The position numbers and the translations under genes were made by a program. The notes below the pieces were generated by a model. It had not been told where the DNA came from. It saw nothing but the letters and a program-made list of their open reading frames with translations, and did not search any database. A DNA stretch of 64,000 nucleotides from Chrysomallon squamiferum (taxonomy: Eukaryota; Mollusca; Gastropoda; Neomphalida; Peltospiridae): contig CM022666.1 of assembly GCA_012295275.1 (NCBI GenBank), positions 507,501 to 571,500 on the forward strand, written 5' to 3'. Below, piece by piece: positions 17,171 through 32,040 of this stretch. Position 1 is the stretch's first letter. Each line of letters begins with the position of its first letter.

Positions 17171-17337
17171 AGTAGACTTCAACGTTAAAATACAAATACA
17201 AATTACACCTGGAATTAAAACTAAAATCTCTTATCAACATTGAGTCCACCCTGTTGTTACTTTTTTTCATCAATATAAATTAGTTGATAAAAAAAAAGTT
17301 AAAAAAGATTTTGTGTTGGGTCGTAACGTAATTTCTG

Positions 17338-17370
<33 letters not shown>

Positions 17371-17823
17371 CTTTTTAAAGTAAATATCTAGTTAAACCTA
17401 AGTAATTTTATTAACGTGATATTAAAAAGCTTCCTGACACGTGTAAACACGTCACAAAGAAGAATGATGACTGTTTTTTAAATCAGTCAGTAATCGCAGG
17501 GTTTTGTGTTCGTTTTTCTTTTAATTTTAATTATTTATTGTTTTACTGAGCCAAGAAAACGATAAATTAAAAAAAAAAAAAAGAAGAAGAAAAAAACATT
17601 TTCATCCCTGTTTCATAAACTGAACAATATTTCCTTAAATGACACATTTATGAATCACTGATTTCCTTTTAGGTGGAAGTGAAGTGACTAACATGGGTAA
17701 ATCTCGTTTACAGTAAATAATAACAATAAAAAAATTAGACAGGAAAATGATGTTGTCTGTTTATCTGAAAATAGAAATATTTTGTTGTCCGTTATTTTTA
17801 AATATATATATATATGAGTAGTA

Positions 17824-17863
<40 letters not shown>

Positions 17864-18633
17864 CTGGAATATTACTGAATTAGACAAACATCGAAGTTTA
17901 AAATATTTGTTTCTTCTTCTTCTTCTTCTAACATAGACACGCTTCCCTGTATCTTTATAGATATAATTTTCAGTGTACACATTCATTTTTATATCTATGT
18001 TTTATATGTGTATGTAAATATGTTATGTACACACATATGAATGTACGCAAGTGTGCATATATAATATGTATGTATGGATGTATGTTAATAATTATATCTG
18101 TATGTGTATGTGTACAATCGAAGTATTATGCTATGTATAAACAAATGAATAAAGCAAATGAAAAGAGGAGTATCTTGTCTGAGAAGTATATTAGAATTTA
18201 TTTCAAGAAAAGAACAATACACAAACACGCCAATAAATATTTATAAATATTCAAATAAAAGTGCAGTGCATAAATATGTCAAAAATATTAACAAATATTC
18301 AAATAAAAGTACAGTGCATAAATATGTCAAAAATATTAACAAACATTCAAATAAAAGTACAGTGCATAAATATGTCAAACATATTAACAAACATTCAAAT
18401 AAAACTACAGTGCATAAATATGTCAAACATATTAACAAATATTCAAATAAAAGTACAGTGCATAAATATGTCAAAAATATTAACAAATATTCAAATAAAA
18501 GTACAGTGCATAAATATGTCAAACATATTAACAAATATTTAAATAAAACTACAATGCATAAACATGGCAGTAAGTAATTTTTTATATGTGTGTTTCGTAG
18601 CATATGTAATACGTACGTGTATTTCACATGATA

Positions 18634-18681
<48 letters not shown>

Positions 18682-18977
18682 AGTTTTGATGGGAAACAAT
18701 GTCTGTAAATTAACAACAAAGATTTACGACTCACACAAATCGGCGGATGCAGAAACAACAACAACAATAACAGTAAAGATCGAAATAAATTAATTATAAT
18801 CATGTTGGTTATGATCTTCCTATTATTATTGTTGTTGTTGTTGTTGTTGTTGACCTGGCTGATGTCGATTCATAAATCAATGACAAAATGAATCTTTTTT
18901 CTTTTCTTTTTTTTAAACATATAAATAACAATATATAATAATAATAATTTAAAAAAAAAGCAAAGGCAACAAAACGT
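17171..18977. repeat. 3' flank of TNF-C: homopolymers and a 48-bp minisatellite, no gene
   Basis: It contains poly-T tracts (17,343-17,371 and about 17,827-17,863), an A-rich run (17,570-17,596), a seven-unit tandem array of 48 bp (about 18,240-18,565, core CAGTGCATAAATATGTCAAA) and a GAT run (18,635-18,681). Because 48 is a multiple of three the array is open in several frames; I do not treat those frames as genes. Confidence 0.8.
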
Positions 18978-21249
<2,272 letters not shown>

Positions 21250-21297
21250 AATCCAGATTCACAAAAGAAAATAATAAACATAAAAATTCACTCCGCG

Positions 21298-21304
21298 TTA
21301 TATA
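21298..21304 (-). promoter_or_regulatory. TATA box of TNF-C
   Basis: TATATAA on the minus strand, about 50 nt before the ATG at 21,249. Unlike TNF-A and TNF-B I see no perfect kappaB site next to it. Two copies of TGAAACTAAAAA lie upstream (about 21,348-21,359 and 21,382-21,393) and resemble interferon-response half-sites. Confidence 0.5.
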
Positions 21305-21699
21305 GCTAAGTATGTACGTTAGTAACCAGACGACAGGAAGTTGTGAGTGAAACTAAAAAACAGACATTTTCCTTTCCTGTCTGAAACTAAAAAAGCCGCT
21401 CAGAAATCATCCTCAGAGGTTTTGAAACACAGAGAAAGTTGTATCGTTCTGGTTAACTAAATAACTGCTTCTACCCATCACTTTTTTGAATTTTATACCT
21501 CCGTGTTGCCTAAAGGACTTTTTTCTTTTTCTAAAAATAGTTCATGGGATTTTACCAGAGAGAATCCGTGATGACGCAAACAGCATCACGAGTTTTATCT
21601 TCCTCGTGTTATTTATATATTGATTCTGATTAACAGTGCATTTATTATATATTAAATTATATATTCATTTTACATAATATACATGTGTATGGGATATAT

Positions 21700-21701
<2 letters not shown>

Positions 21702-21757
<56 letters not shown>
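21702..21757. repeat. (GT)n microsatellite
   Basis: GT run upstream of TNF-C; the Cys-Val reading frame over it is an artefact of the repeat. Confidence 0.95.
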
Positions 21758-21759
<2 letters not shown>

Positions 21760-21883
21760 ATTTATGTTTTATTTATTATTATTTCTGTATTTATTTTTTT
21801 TATTTTTTATTTTTTATTTTTTATTTATTTTCAGGATTCGAAAATAACAATAGGATGCGCATCCAAATATCAGTCATCGGTGT

Positions 21884-22555
21884 TACGTAATATGTAAGAA
21901 AAATAACAGTCTGCATTCAGTTTGTAATGTGTAACAAAAGTAACAGTCGGCATTCAGTTTGTCATATGTAACAAAAGTAACAGTCTGCATTCAGTTTGTG
22001 ATGTGTAACAAAAGTAACAGTCTGCATTCAGTTTGTGATGTGTAACAAAAGTAACAGTCTGCATTCAGTTTGTGATGTGTAACAAAAGTAACAGTCTGCA
22101 TTCAGTTTGTAATGTGTAACAAAATAACAGTCTGCATTCAGTTTGTAATATGTAACAAAAGTAACAGCCTGCATTCAGTTTGTAATGTGTAACAAAAGTA
22201 ACAGTCTGCATTCAGTTTGTGATGTGTAACAAAAGTAACAGTCTGCATTCAGTTTGTGATGTGTAACAAAAGTAACAGTCTGCATTCAGTTTGTGATGTG
22301 TAACAAAAGTAACAGTCTGCATTCAGTTTGTAATGTGTAACAAAATAACAGTCTGCATTCAGTTTGTAATATGTAACAAAAGTAACAGCCTGCATTCAGT
22401 TTGTAATGTGTAACAAAAGTAACAGTCTGCATTCAGTTTGTAACGTGTAACAAAAGTAACAGTCTGCATTCAGTTTGTAACGTGTAACAACAGTAACAGT
22501 CTGCATTCAGTTTGTAATGTGTAACAAAAGTAACAGTCTGCATTCAGTTTGTAAT
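21884..22555. repeat. 37-bp minisatellite, about 18 units, with higher-order structure
   Basis: The unit contains AACAGTCTGCATTCAGTTTG followed by a variable TGATGTGTAACAAAAGT-type segment. A six-unit pattern (three GTGATG units, a unit lacking AGT, a TAATATG unit, a unit with CAGCCTGC) occurs twice in the same order (about 21,990-22,205 and 22,215-22,430), showing amplification in blocks. It lies between the divergent TNF-C and PEX1 genes. Confidence 0.9.
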
Positions 22556-22559
22556 TTTC

Positions 22560-22822
22560 ATTTCGAAACAACTATTATCCTAAATTTTTACGTTTTCGGT
22601 TTTAACACTGAAAATGTTCCTGTATTTCGAAACATTCACTGCAAAACAAGCAAGAATAAATTCCCTTATGTTTGTTTCTTTTCCCAGTAAAAATATACAC
22701 CACTGTCTTCCTTCTCTGTTTCGATCTTTTCTTTAACACACACACACACACTCACACACACACACACACAAAGAAAAAAACAAAACAACATCCTCATACA
22801 CTAACCCAAACCCTAACAAACC

Positions 22823-22855
<33 letters not shown>

Positions 22856-23110
22856 GCACAAACATACACACACACACATATGCACACACGTATACACATA
22901 AAATATTTTTAAATCCTCATACACTAACCCAAACCCTAACACACACACACACACACACACAAACAAACATACATACATACATACTTAGAAACAAGCTCTC
23001 ATGCAGTAATCCTAACCTTTAAACACACACACACACATACGCACACAAACATAATTACAAACACACACACATACTTACACACAAGCACTCATACACTAAC
23101 ACTAAGATAC

Positions 23111-23151
<41 letters not shown>

Positions 23152-23695
23152 TTTGTTTTTATCTTTTTGCTGTAATAAGAAAATCCAGTTATTATATTTT
23201 AACACACACACAAACGCACAGATAATTATACACAATTTTACACCGATGTAATTTTGGGTAAAACCTGTTTTCCACCCGAAGTTAAGTCAGGTAGGAAAAA
23301 TCAGATTTATATGAATAGTTACTGACTCAAATCTCATGAGTTCGTTTAGATCCCACCCAAGCCACTCCCACCCTATTATACCCTATTATTACATCGGCCC
23401 AGTACTAATTTAGGTCAGTAATTCCCTTGACCTTGACATTAGTACTGCTCCACATTTCAAAGATCTCCAGCGACGTTCTATTCAAGGTGGTGGCTTGTAA
23501 CAGTTTTTACGTCATGACGTCACTGTAACTTGGCACTAGTTCATAATATCAAGTTACACGAATTTTCACACTACTTCAAACACCAGGTGCAACTAATTCT
23601 AAAATTACAACAAAGCTGTACAAAACGCATTAACAGGAATAAAAAAATATCGTTGTGAAATAATCACTGTTAGAAAACGGAGAGAGTTATGTGAG

Positions 23696-23733
<38 letters not shown>

Positions 23734-24810
23734 TATGAGTAAGCCTATTTTGCGGGTATTCCCAAGGATTGTACTTTTATTATACAGCCTCAAATGTTGC
23801 CAAATTATATCCATTTAAAAAAAAAAAATGAAATTTAAGGAGAAAAATGTTTCGGTATTCCAAATGCCATAATGACTATTATTTTGCACAAAACACAACG
23901 CATGGGCAGATTTAATAATAATAATAAATAAATAAATAAAAATAAATAATGAAATAATGAAATTGTGATGAATACCGAAGTTGATAATAATATGATAATT
24001 TAATGATAATAATGGTAGTAATAATAACTTAAAAACAAATTATTTAAGACAAAGAATTAAAGAAAGAAAAAGAAAGAAAGACGGAATGCTAGCAGGCAGT
24101 TTGTTTATTTCTAGTCATATGGTATTTTTAGAATCATTCAACACGATATCAGTGGTTATTCAAAATATTCCGATTTGAAATCAAAGTCACCTTCGGAAAG
24201 GTCGATTACGTGTCATATTGTCCGGACAGATATGTTTAATCACTGCCCCACCACCACCACCAGATCAAATAGCAGTGACATATCCGAATATTTTTACAAG
24301 ATTTCTATGACACCGCCTACACATTCCTCCTTCCTGTTTTCGGTTTCTTAATAATCAAAATCAAAATTAAATATTTCCCGAAAATAATAGATACTTACTA
24401 TTTGAATGCATTTGTGTATTTTATGTGTTTCGTTTTTGTTTGTTTGTTTGTTTTTCTTTCTTTCGGTCTTTCTTTCGTTAAAAACCAGGTACCTACTGCT
24501 AGTCCTAATTTAATCAGATTATACAATAATTTTATGTGTCCCCTTTACTCGCACTGAATGTTACTGACAAAAATCATTGATTTGCTAAGCCTAATGTCAA
24601 TGAAAATAGAAGACAGAGCTTCAAAAATCTTATTTCGAAAACGTGCTACCTAAGATGTTAAATCGTTATTTAATTTCTTATGAGTCGCTGAAAATTCGAA
24701 AGTTGCAACATTTATGGACCATTTTTAGAGTTACGTCCCTTTAGAAGGAAATATAAACGCAATGTTTTTAACAAAATTGTGAACTTTGATCAATATTTAT
24801 CGTCTCATAG
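22560..24810. other. Intergenic DNA between TNF-C and PEX1
   Basis: AC-rich microsatellite DNA fills about 22,736-23,215, with a duplicated CATACACTAACCCAAACCCT segment at about 22,795 and 22,918. A poly-A run lies at about 23,700-23,728. The stretch 23,260-23,480 is less repetitive and may be a degraded transposable element. The rest is AT-rich. No coding exon was found. The PEX1 promoter should lie at its right end, but I see no TATA box there. Confidence 0.6.
23507..23522. promoter_or_regulatory. Two abutting CRE/ATF-type sites
   Basis: TTACGTCA is followed immediately by the palindrome TGACGTCA. These are known bZIP (CREB/ATF) binding sequences. They lie about 1.3 kb before the PEX1 start and 2.2 kb before TNF-C, so the target gene is uncertain. 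Confidence 0.35.
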
Positions 24811-24831
24811 ATGATATTTATTATGGGTTAG
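24811..24831 (+). promoter_or_regulatory. Short upstream reading frame abutting the PEX1 start
   Basis: ATG at 24811 opens a six-codon frame (with a second ATG at 24823) that stops at TAG 24829-24831, one base before the PEX1 ATG at 24833. If the transcript starts upstream of it, the frame could affect start choice or reinitiation. The PEX1 frame has an in-frame TGA at 24812-24814, so 24833 is the first usable Met. Confidence 0.45.
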
Positions 24832-24832
24832 G

Positions 24833-26453
24833 ATGGAAATGAATTCATTTGCGATTTCACTTGAATACTGCAGTGTAAAGAACTGCTTTTTGTCCATATC
24901 GCATCCAGCAGTCAAGTCAAGTAGCGATGAAAACCACGTGAGTTTTGAGCAAAAATTGTTTGTCTGCAACTTGGTAAACGTCTTCAGCAATAAACAGTAA
25001 TCAACAACTGCCCGTAATTTTATCACATCTTTATTATTAATGAAAGAAAATGCATGGAAATAAGCAATAAAGAATAACACTCATTACAGCTACAAAACAC
25101 AAATGAAAGTGCATATACACTCATTGATTATTTCATTAATTTACAGACATGAAAGTAACTTCCATAAATATAGAAGAAATGTTTTTAAAGACTTAGAAAG
25201 TAAACAATAGCCAACCACTTGTTGATACATTTCCAGTTACTAAGCATCCACAATTGTGTAAAAACGGATAAATCATTCTCACAAATACATTTATAAATAC
25301 ATGTGAACAAAAACCAATTCTAACACTGATTTTAACCATCTAGCTCAATGCTAGAATGCTCAGAAATCTTATCAAAGTTATGTTTCAATAGTAAGTGAAG
25401 TGAGAGTAATGTCAGCGAAGTCACTTTTACGAAATTAAAATTTTTAGCAGTATGATTCTTTAATGTCAGCAGTTGTGTAGCTGTGTTTTGAAAAATCTGG
25501 TTAGAAGAGTTCAGAGTTAATTTACACACACATACACACAGACATGCACACAAACATACACATATACATACAAACACAGACACAATTATATAAGTACAGA
25601 CCTTTTGAAAAATAACATACATTTCTTCATAAATGTACTTTATATTTACTACAAAAACATTCATATGCATCATAAATTAGTGTTTTTGAAAACTAGTGTA
25701 TGTACATATATCCACAAATATGCATTTTACTTATGAAAAAATGAAAAAATTTATTTATTATAAAATAAACATTTACCTCTGCTATGTTAATTATTAATAC
25801 AGGAAGTCTAGCTTATGTTTAAGTTTGTTATTCTGGGTTTTGGCCAAACGAATTATAAATTATATCTTTTTTACAAATGTCTGTACAGTATTGAGGGATA
25901 GACTGTTCTGGAATAAAGTAGTCAGTATCATTTACATAGATTTTATCAGTTTGTAATGATATAAAAAAATATTTATATAACTATTTTTAAAGGAGCATAA
26001 AAAGTATATATATTACAGAATAAACAACTTTAAATTTAAATATTTAATACAATAACTTATGTTTTATTTTTCAGAAATATCGAATGTTTCTTAATAATAA
26101 AATAAACATTGACGTATGATTGATAAAAAAAAATTTAAAAATGATTTTCAGGTCTTGGTATTCAAAGTGGACTGTGGTTCTGGTGGTCAAGTTTATTTAT
26201 CACCTTCAAGTGACCACACTGGACACCCAAACCATAGCAACAGTGTTGGACGCATCAATGGTCTCTATGCAGAAAAGTTAGGCTTACAAGATGGAGAAGA
26301 AGTAAAATTTATCTGTCAAAAATTAATTGAATTCACGCTATTTATTTATTTAATTCATAATTAAATTCAAGATAGTATTTGTTTTAAATTATAGCTGAAT
26401 TTAACATTTATTTAATAAATTTAAAAAAAATTCAAAACTTAAAAATTTTTATT

Positions 26454-26498
<45 letters not shown>

Positions 26499-28694
26499 CT
26501 TAACATTAATTATTGAATTTTTTTCTTCCATACATATATATATATTTTAATTAAATTTTCATATATGTGGAGAAAGATTAAAGCTTAGTAAATTATTAAC
26601 TGAAAGTAAACATAAGTCTGTGTGGTCCAGAATTAAAAGATATTTGATGTTTTAGATTATCCTCACACCTCTTAAAGGAATTCTTGCTGCAGACAGAGTT
26701 GACATTGAACCAGTGTCTGTAGATGACTGGGAGATACTGGTAAATAATACTCTTTTTTTTTAAATTTAATTTAATTTTATTTTATTTTACTTTATTTTGT
26801 TGTTGTTGTTTTTTTTAATTATATTTATTTTATTTTATTTTATTTTATTTTATTTTATTTTATTGTTGTTTTTTTTTTTTTTTTATTTATTTATTTTATT
26901 TTATTTTACTTTATTTTCAAATTTACTTTACAAATATTAATTTTTAATTTATTTATGTATAAAATTAAACTTAAATTAGTTTGTTAAACAAACATTGGAA
27001 CAAATTGACTATTAGCTATGGTATGGCAAATATTCAATAATTCTAATGGTTGTATCAATGTTGGTTCAAAACTCACCAGTTTCATAACATTGTTGGTTCA
27101 AATCTCACTAGTTTCATAGCAGTGTTGGTTAAAAGCTCACTACTTTCATGGTTTTTGGTGAGAGTAAATCAGAATGATTTTATTTTGTTTATCATTTTAT
27201 CTTTCTTTCATTCTTGCATTCTTTCATTCTTTTTTATGCATTTATATATATCTAACAAATTTATTTATTTACATAATTCTTTACTTCAATTTATGTAGAA
27301 GTAATACAGTCATTATAATAAACGGAACATTTTTATTAAAATTTTCTATTCAAAACGTATGATTATTTTAACTGCCACTGTTTTCAGTGGTTGTTATTTC
27401 TGATATGTGTTTATTTCAGGAACGTCATGCTGCCTATGTTGAGAATAACCTGTTGGATCAGGTACGAGTTGTGTGGGTGGATCAGATTTTACCTGTATGG
27501 GTGGAGAAATCTGTCTGTATCTACCTGAAAATAGGTACTAACTATATTTCATTTCATTTGTTTGCTTTATAATTGTTGATATTTAACGAGAAATAAACCC
27601 ATTTTTGTACTACCAGGTCAGATGTCTTTAATTATTAATTATAATTAAAACCAAAAAGAGAAGAAATATTTTTCACTCTGGACAGGGTAACACATACCCT
27701 GGTGTTTGATGCCAAAACATACTGACATCTGTAGAAACAGTTGTTTACATATCTCTTACAAGATCTGATTGTGTCATGCTTCAGAAAGTGTATTAATGAT
27801 GCTGGATTTAAAGGTAATGAGCATCATATAGAAATCTAGCATTATATTATTATGTTCCTCTAATAAGCTTTGATCCTTCTACTGATCGTATGTCAGATAA
27901 GGTAACAGCAGTGTCTGGTTTAAAGATAACAAGAACTATGTAAAAATGTACCGTGTAATAATAGTTACGATGTACCTCAGTTAAGTGTCCTTGATTTAAT
28001 AACAATGAACGCAGTTTATAAATCTACCTTTTTAATATTATGTTCCTCTTTGGAGGATAGAACTAGGGAACCACCACACTTGATTTAATGTTTTAACTCC
28101 TGGATTTAACAATAATGAATACTATATAGAAATCTAGCTAAATAATAATAGGCTCCCCTATGGAATATAGAACTAGGGAACTTGGATATGTTATTAACTT
28201 CCAAATTTAACAGTACTGAATGCTATATATAGAAATGTAGCTACGTAACATGTTTCTCTAATAAATTTTGATCCTAGTACTTATCATGTATCACATACAG
28301 TAATACCAGTTGTGATCAAGAACAATGACTTCTATATAGAAAATACTAGATATATGATATTACATTCCTGAACAAACAATTGAACCGACAGACCTGTAAC
28401 ATTTCAGATCAGGTCTTTACTATACAAATTCAGCATTTTTTGTTTTTATTTATTTATAATGTGAGTTGTGAATGACTAAATCTGTTAAAAAAAAAAAAAA
28501 AAAAAAAAGTAAAAAGAAGGAAAAATCTAAATATTCACACTCCTTTCAAATTTTTGTTAAAAATATTTCCTGAAACATTTTACTGAAGTGTGAGTCATTT
28601 CCTAAAAAAAAAAATGCAATTTCTTTCATTCATTTTTTTACTTTTTTATTTCCTTGTTTCCTTTACATGTTTCATTTTCATATATTTTTTTTTC

Positions 28695-28743
<49 letters not shown>

Positions 28744-30512
28744 CAATACTAATAGCAATAACAGTAACTACAGTAATGATATAATAATAGCAACAGTAGT
28801 AGCAGTAATAATAGTAGTAGTAATACAAATAATAGAAATTGTTGGGGTGGTAGTGGTAGTAATAATAGTAGTAGTTGTATCAGTATTATTAGTTGTAACA
28901 GTAATAATAGTAGTAGTAGTGGTGGTGGTAGCAGCAGTAGAAGTAGTAGTGGTTGTAATAATATTAGTGGTAATACAAATAATCGCAATGGTGGTAGTGG
29001 TAATGGTAGAAGTAACAGTAGTAGTAATAAGAGTATTAGTGATAGTAGTAGTAGTATCTATTTATTTGTCTCTTGTCTCTTACTTTTTTTATATATATTT
29101 AGTTTATTTATATACATTTTATTTATCAAATATTTATATTTATTTACATGTCTTTCATTTATTTTTTATTTTTTTATATTTTTTAATATTTATTTACTTA
29201 ACTTTTATTTATTTTTTATCTGATTCTATTTTGTTTATCATTTTTATCTTTCTTTCATTCTGCATTCTTTCATTCTTTCTTTATGTATTTATTTAGTTAA
29301 TTAGTTAGTTTGTTACTTAGTTACTGGTAATCGTCATTTACTTATTTCTGTTTATTTTTAGTTGGAACTGAACCTCCTGGAAGCTGTTTGATTCTCACAA
29401 ACAAGACTGAAGTCGTTGTCTCTGCAAAGATTCGTAGTGCAGACTTCACAAACACAACACAGAATTCAGTGCCAAAGTCACGAGACAAAGACGAGTCTCC
29501 TAAAAAAATTACAAAATTACAAAAATCAGAACGACCAAAATTTCGATCTCTGACACTTCCAGACCAAAAATTGAAAAGAGAATCAACGGTTCCGAACTTG
29601 TCCACTCGGGATTTCAGAAAAGTCTCGGAAAATGATGAAATTATGACAAAGAAAACACGTCCGTCCATTTATCGACAGTCTTCGTTGTTAGGCAAAATGT
29701 GGAATTACATGTCGTCATGGTTACCACTGGATTACGAAATTCCTCCTCCTGTGGATGAAATGTCCGGTTTTGATGAAGAACACGAATCATTTGTAATCGA
29801 GCGATATAACTTCGTTTTCCGCATACAAGCAATGAAGTTCTCGTGCAATCCTGAGAATTTTTCTAAGCACTGCATTCTGAAAAATATTCCAAAAGGACTG
29901 AGGAGATCCAGAGTCATGAAGAAATACGGCATACGAACATCGAGGATTTTACACGATCCTGATTGCGTTGCCGATGATGATGATGAGGATACGTCGAGTT
30001 CAGACACACCAGAACTTTTCCAGCCCTCCACGGTGTACGTGGCAGCTGAGGACGTTCTGAAACAAGTGGAAACGAACTTTGTTCAAGGACACATTCCTCG
30101 TGTCTTCTACGCTCAGATGAGAAAGCTTCTGTCCCCAAAAGAAGCAGCAAAACAGGAAGCTGCAAAAAGCGACGTTAAAAGGAGCAAATCGTTAGGTTCA
30201 AGCAACGGAAAAAAAGACAAAGAAGGAACGAAAGAAAATAAACAAAAAACAGAAGAGGAAACGAAACAAGAAATGTGCTGTGTTGTACGTGTGGTTGTTG
30301 TCGACGGAAGAGGGCCGCTGTCTGATTCAAAATGGCCGCACTGTGTTTTGCGACTGTTCGACGAGCAACCACTTCTTCCTGGTCACGTCATTGTCCCAGA
30401 TCTCTTGAGACGACAAATGAGTTTGGATGTCACCGGAAAAGTCTGGTTGCAGACCGTGCAGTGTGAACCAGACAGAACCAGCACAGTAGAGTTATTTCCC
30501 TTGTCAATTGTT
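24833..30512 (+). other. PEX1: PEX1 N-terminal region, exons 1-5
   Basis: Exon 1 gives [18 protein letters not shown], matching the start of the PEX1 N-terminal double-psi barrel. Exons 2-4 give [28 protein letters not shown] and [19 protein letters not shown], all typical of PEX1. Exon 5 is one large 1,151-nt exon encoding a less conserved, charged linker with a Lys/Glu-rich stretch near its end (about 30,130-30,270). Exon 1 is a weaker call than the rest because it is short and alignable only by motif. Confidence 0.85.
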
Positions 30513-31873
30513 GTATGTAACTTATTGCAAAATCTTTTCTCTTTTTCTTTTAGTTTTTCATGGATGTTAATTGATAATTTAACTTCATTAGCTGTAGTTA
30601 AAGGATCTTAAGTTGTTTCAGCAGTTTTTAGTAATCTTCATCAGTTTTAATTGTTAATTAAATTTTAATAGTTACACCTAAAGGATTATCAGCTATTTTC
30701 CTGTTCATGTTAATAATAACTCAAATATTAATCACTTTTTAGACAAAAATCCTTTGATTCCTTATTGACAGAGTTACATCCCTTTAATCAAAAGTTCTCC
30801 CCCCCTTATGATCGCACTTTTTCAACCTTCATAATATTAAATTTACTCATATATATAAAATGAAATAAAAATTATTAGTTGCAATGGTTTATTTATAAAT
30901 ATTAAACATTTTTGTATTTTCCAGCCTCGAAAAGTAAGCAACACAATGATAACCATGGCTTTTCGAAACTGGATTCGACAGTGTTCAGATGAAAATCATC
31001 CACTTGTTGTGTTCCAGGGAATCTTCATCAAGTTTATGATTTTTCCAGGTAACACTGCACATCGGTTTTCATCTTGTTCCAGTGTGTGGCTTTTCATAAA
31101 GATAAAGACTGTGTTTATATGTTTCATATTGCTGTGATGGGTGATTTTCATTTGAACATGTTTCTGTGCAGTCTTCTTAATATCAGTGCTCAGGCTCAAC
31201 AGATGTTCTTTTCTTTATTTTGTTCAGGTGTTGTTTACTGAACTTCAGTTTATGTTGTGTGGTAACCTCATTGAACAGGTTGTTTTATTTTAGAGGTGTT
31301 TGCCGATAAACAGATATTTGTATTTTCTACAGGTGTTTGTATTAATCAGTGTTACTGCTGTTAATGTTTTAATGTTTTACTGGTGTTTGTTTTGAATGAG
31401 TGGCTGTTTTGTATCGGTGGTTGTTTTATGCAGGTGTTTGTTTTGTGCAGGTCTTTGTTATTCATTTATTTATTTATTTATTTATTAATTTATTTATTTA
31501 CATTCTCGATATCTAATTTATGCCAGTAACTGCACTAAGACATTTTAAAACTAAAAAAGTATCTTCTGACTGTTTTTACTTCAGGTCTTCACATGGAAGC
31601 CCAGCTGCTGTTTACACCAACGTTCTGCACACACCAGCCCTACGTCCTGCTACACGAAGGAAACGTTGACGATGTTGCTGTTGTCATACACAAAGACGTG
31701 TCTAAGAACGAGCTGTCATTTATAAGTCCCATGCTGCCCTACCACCAGGTGTCTGACATTGACCCCCTGGTACCCACCACGGAGCTGAAACATCTCGGGT
31801 AGGTCAACATAGATAACTCAAGTGAAACCATCAAACTATTCTTTTTTTTTAAATGTTTATATTTGTGTATTTA

Positions 31874-31909
<36 letters not shown>

Positions 31910-31951
31910 GATTATTATTATTATTATTATTTATTATTATTATTATTATTA

Positions 31952-32040
<89 letters not shown>

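Noticed and set aside
16672-17188. Long poly-Thr, poly-Val and poly-Tyr frames
   Set aside because: All three come from one GTA/GTG triplet array read in different frames.
18158-18577. Open frame of 139 codons with a 16-residue repeat (SNKSTVHKYVKNIN type)
   Set aside because: It is a 48-bp minisatellite, and because 48 divides by three several frames on both strands are open. No splice context, no conserved domain, and it lies in the 3' flank of TNF-C.
21884-22555. Regularly spaced repeats that might suggest CRISPR
   Set aside because: The units are contiguous with no unique spacers, and the DNA is eukaryotic with split genes.
22795-22940. Telomere-like AACCCTAAC segments
   Set aside because: Only two isolated copies inside an AC-rich duplicated segment; no tandem TTAGGG array.
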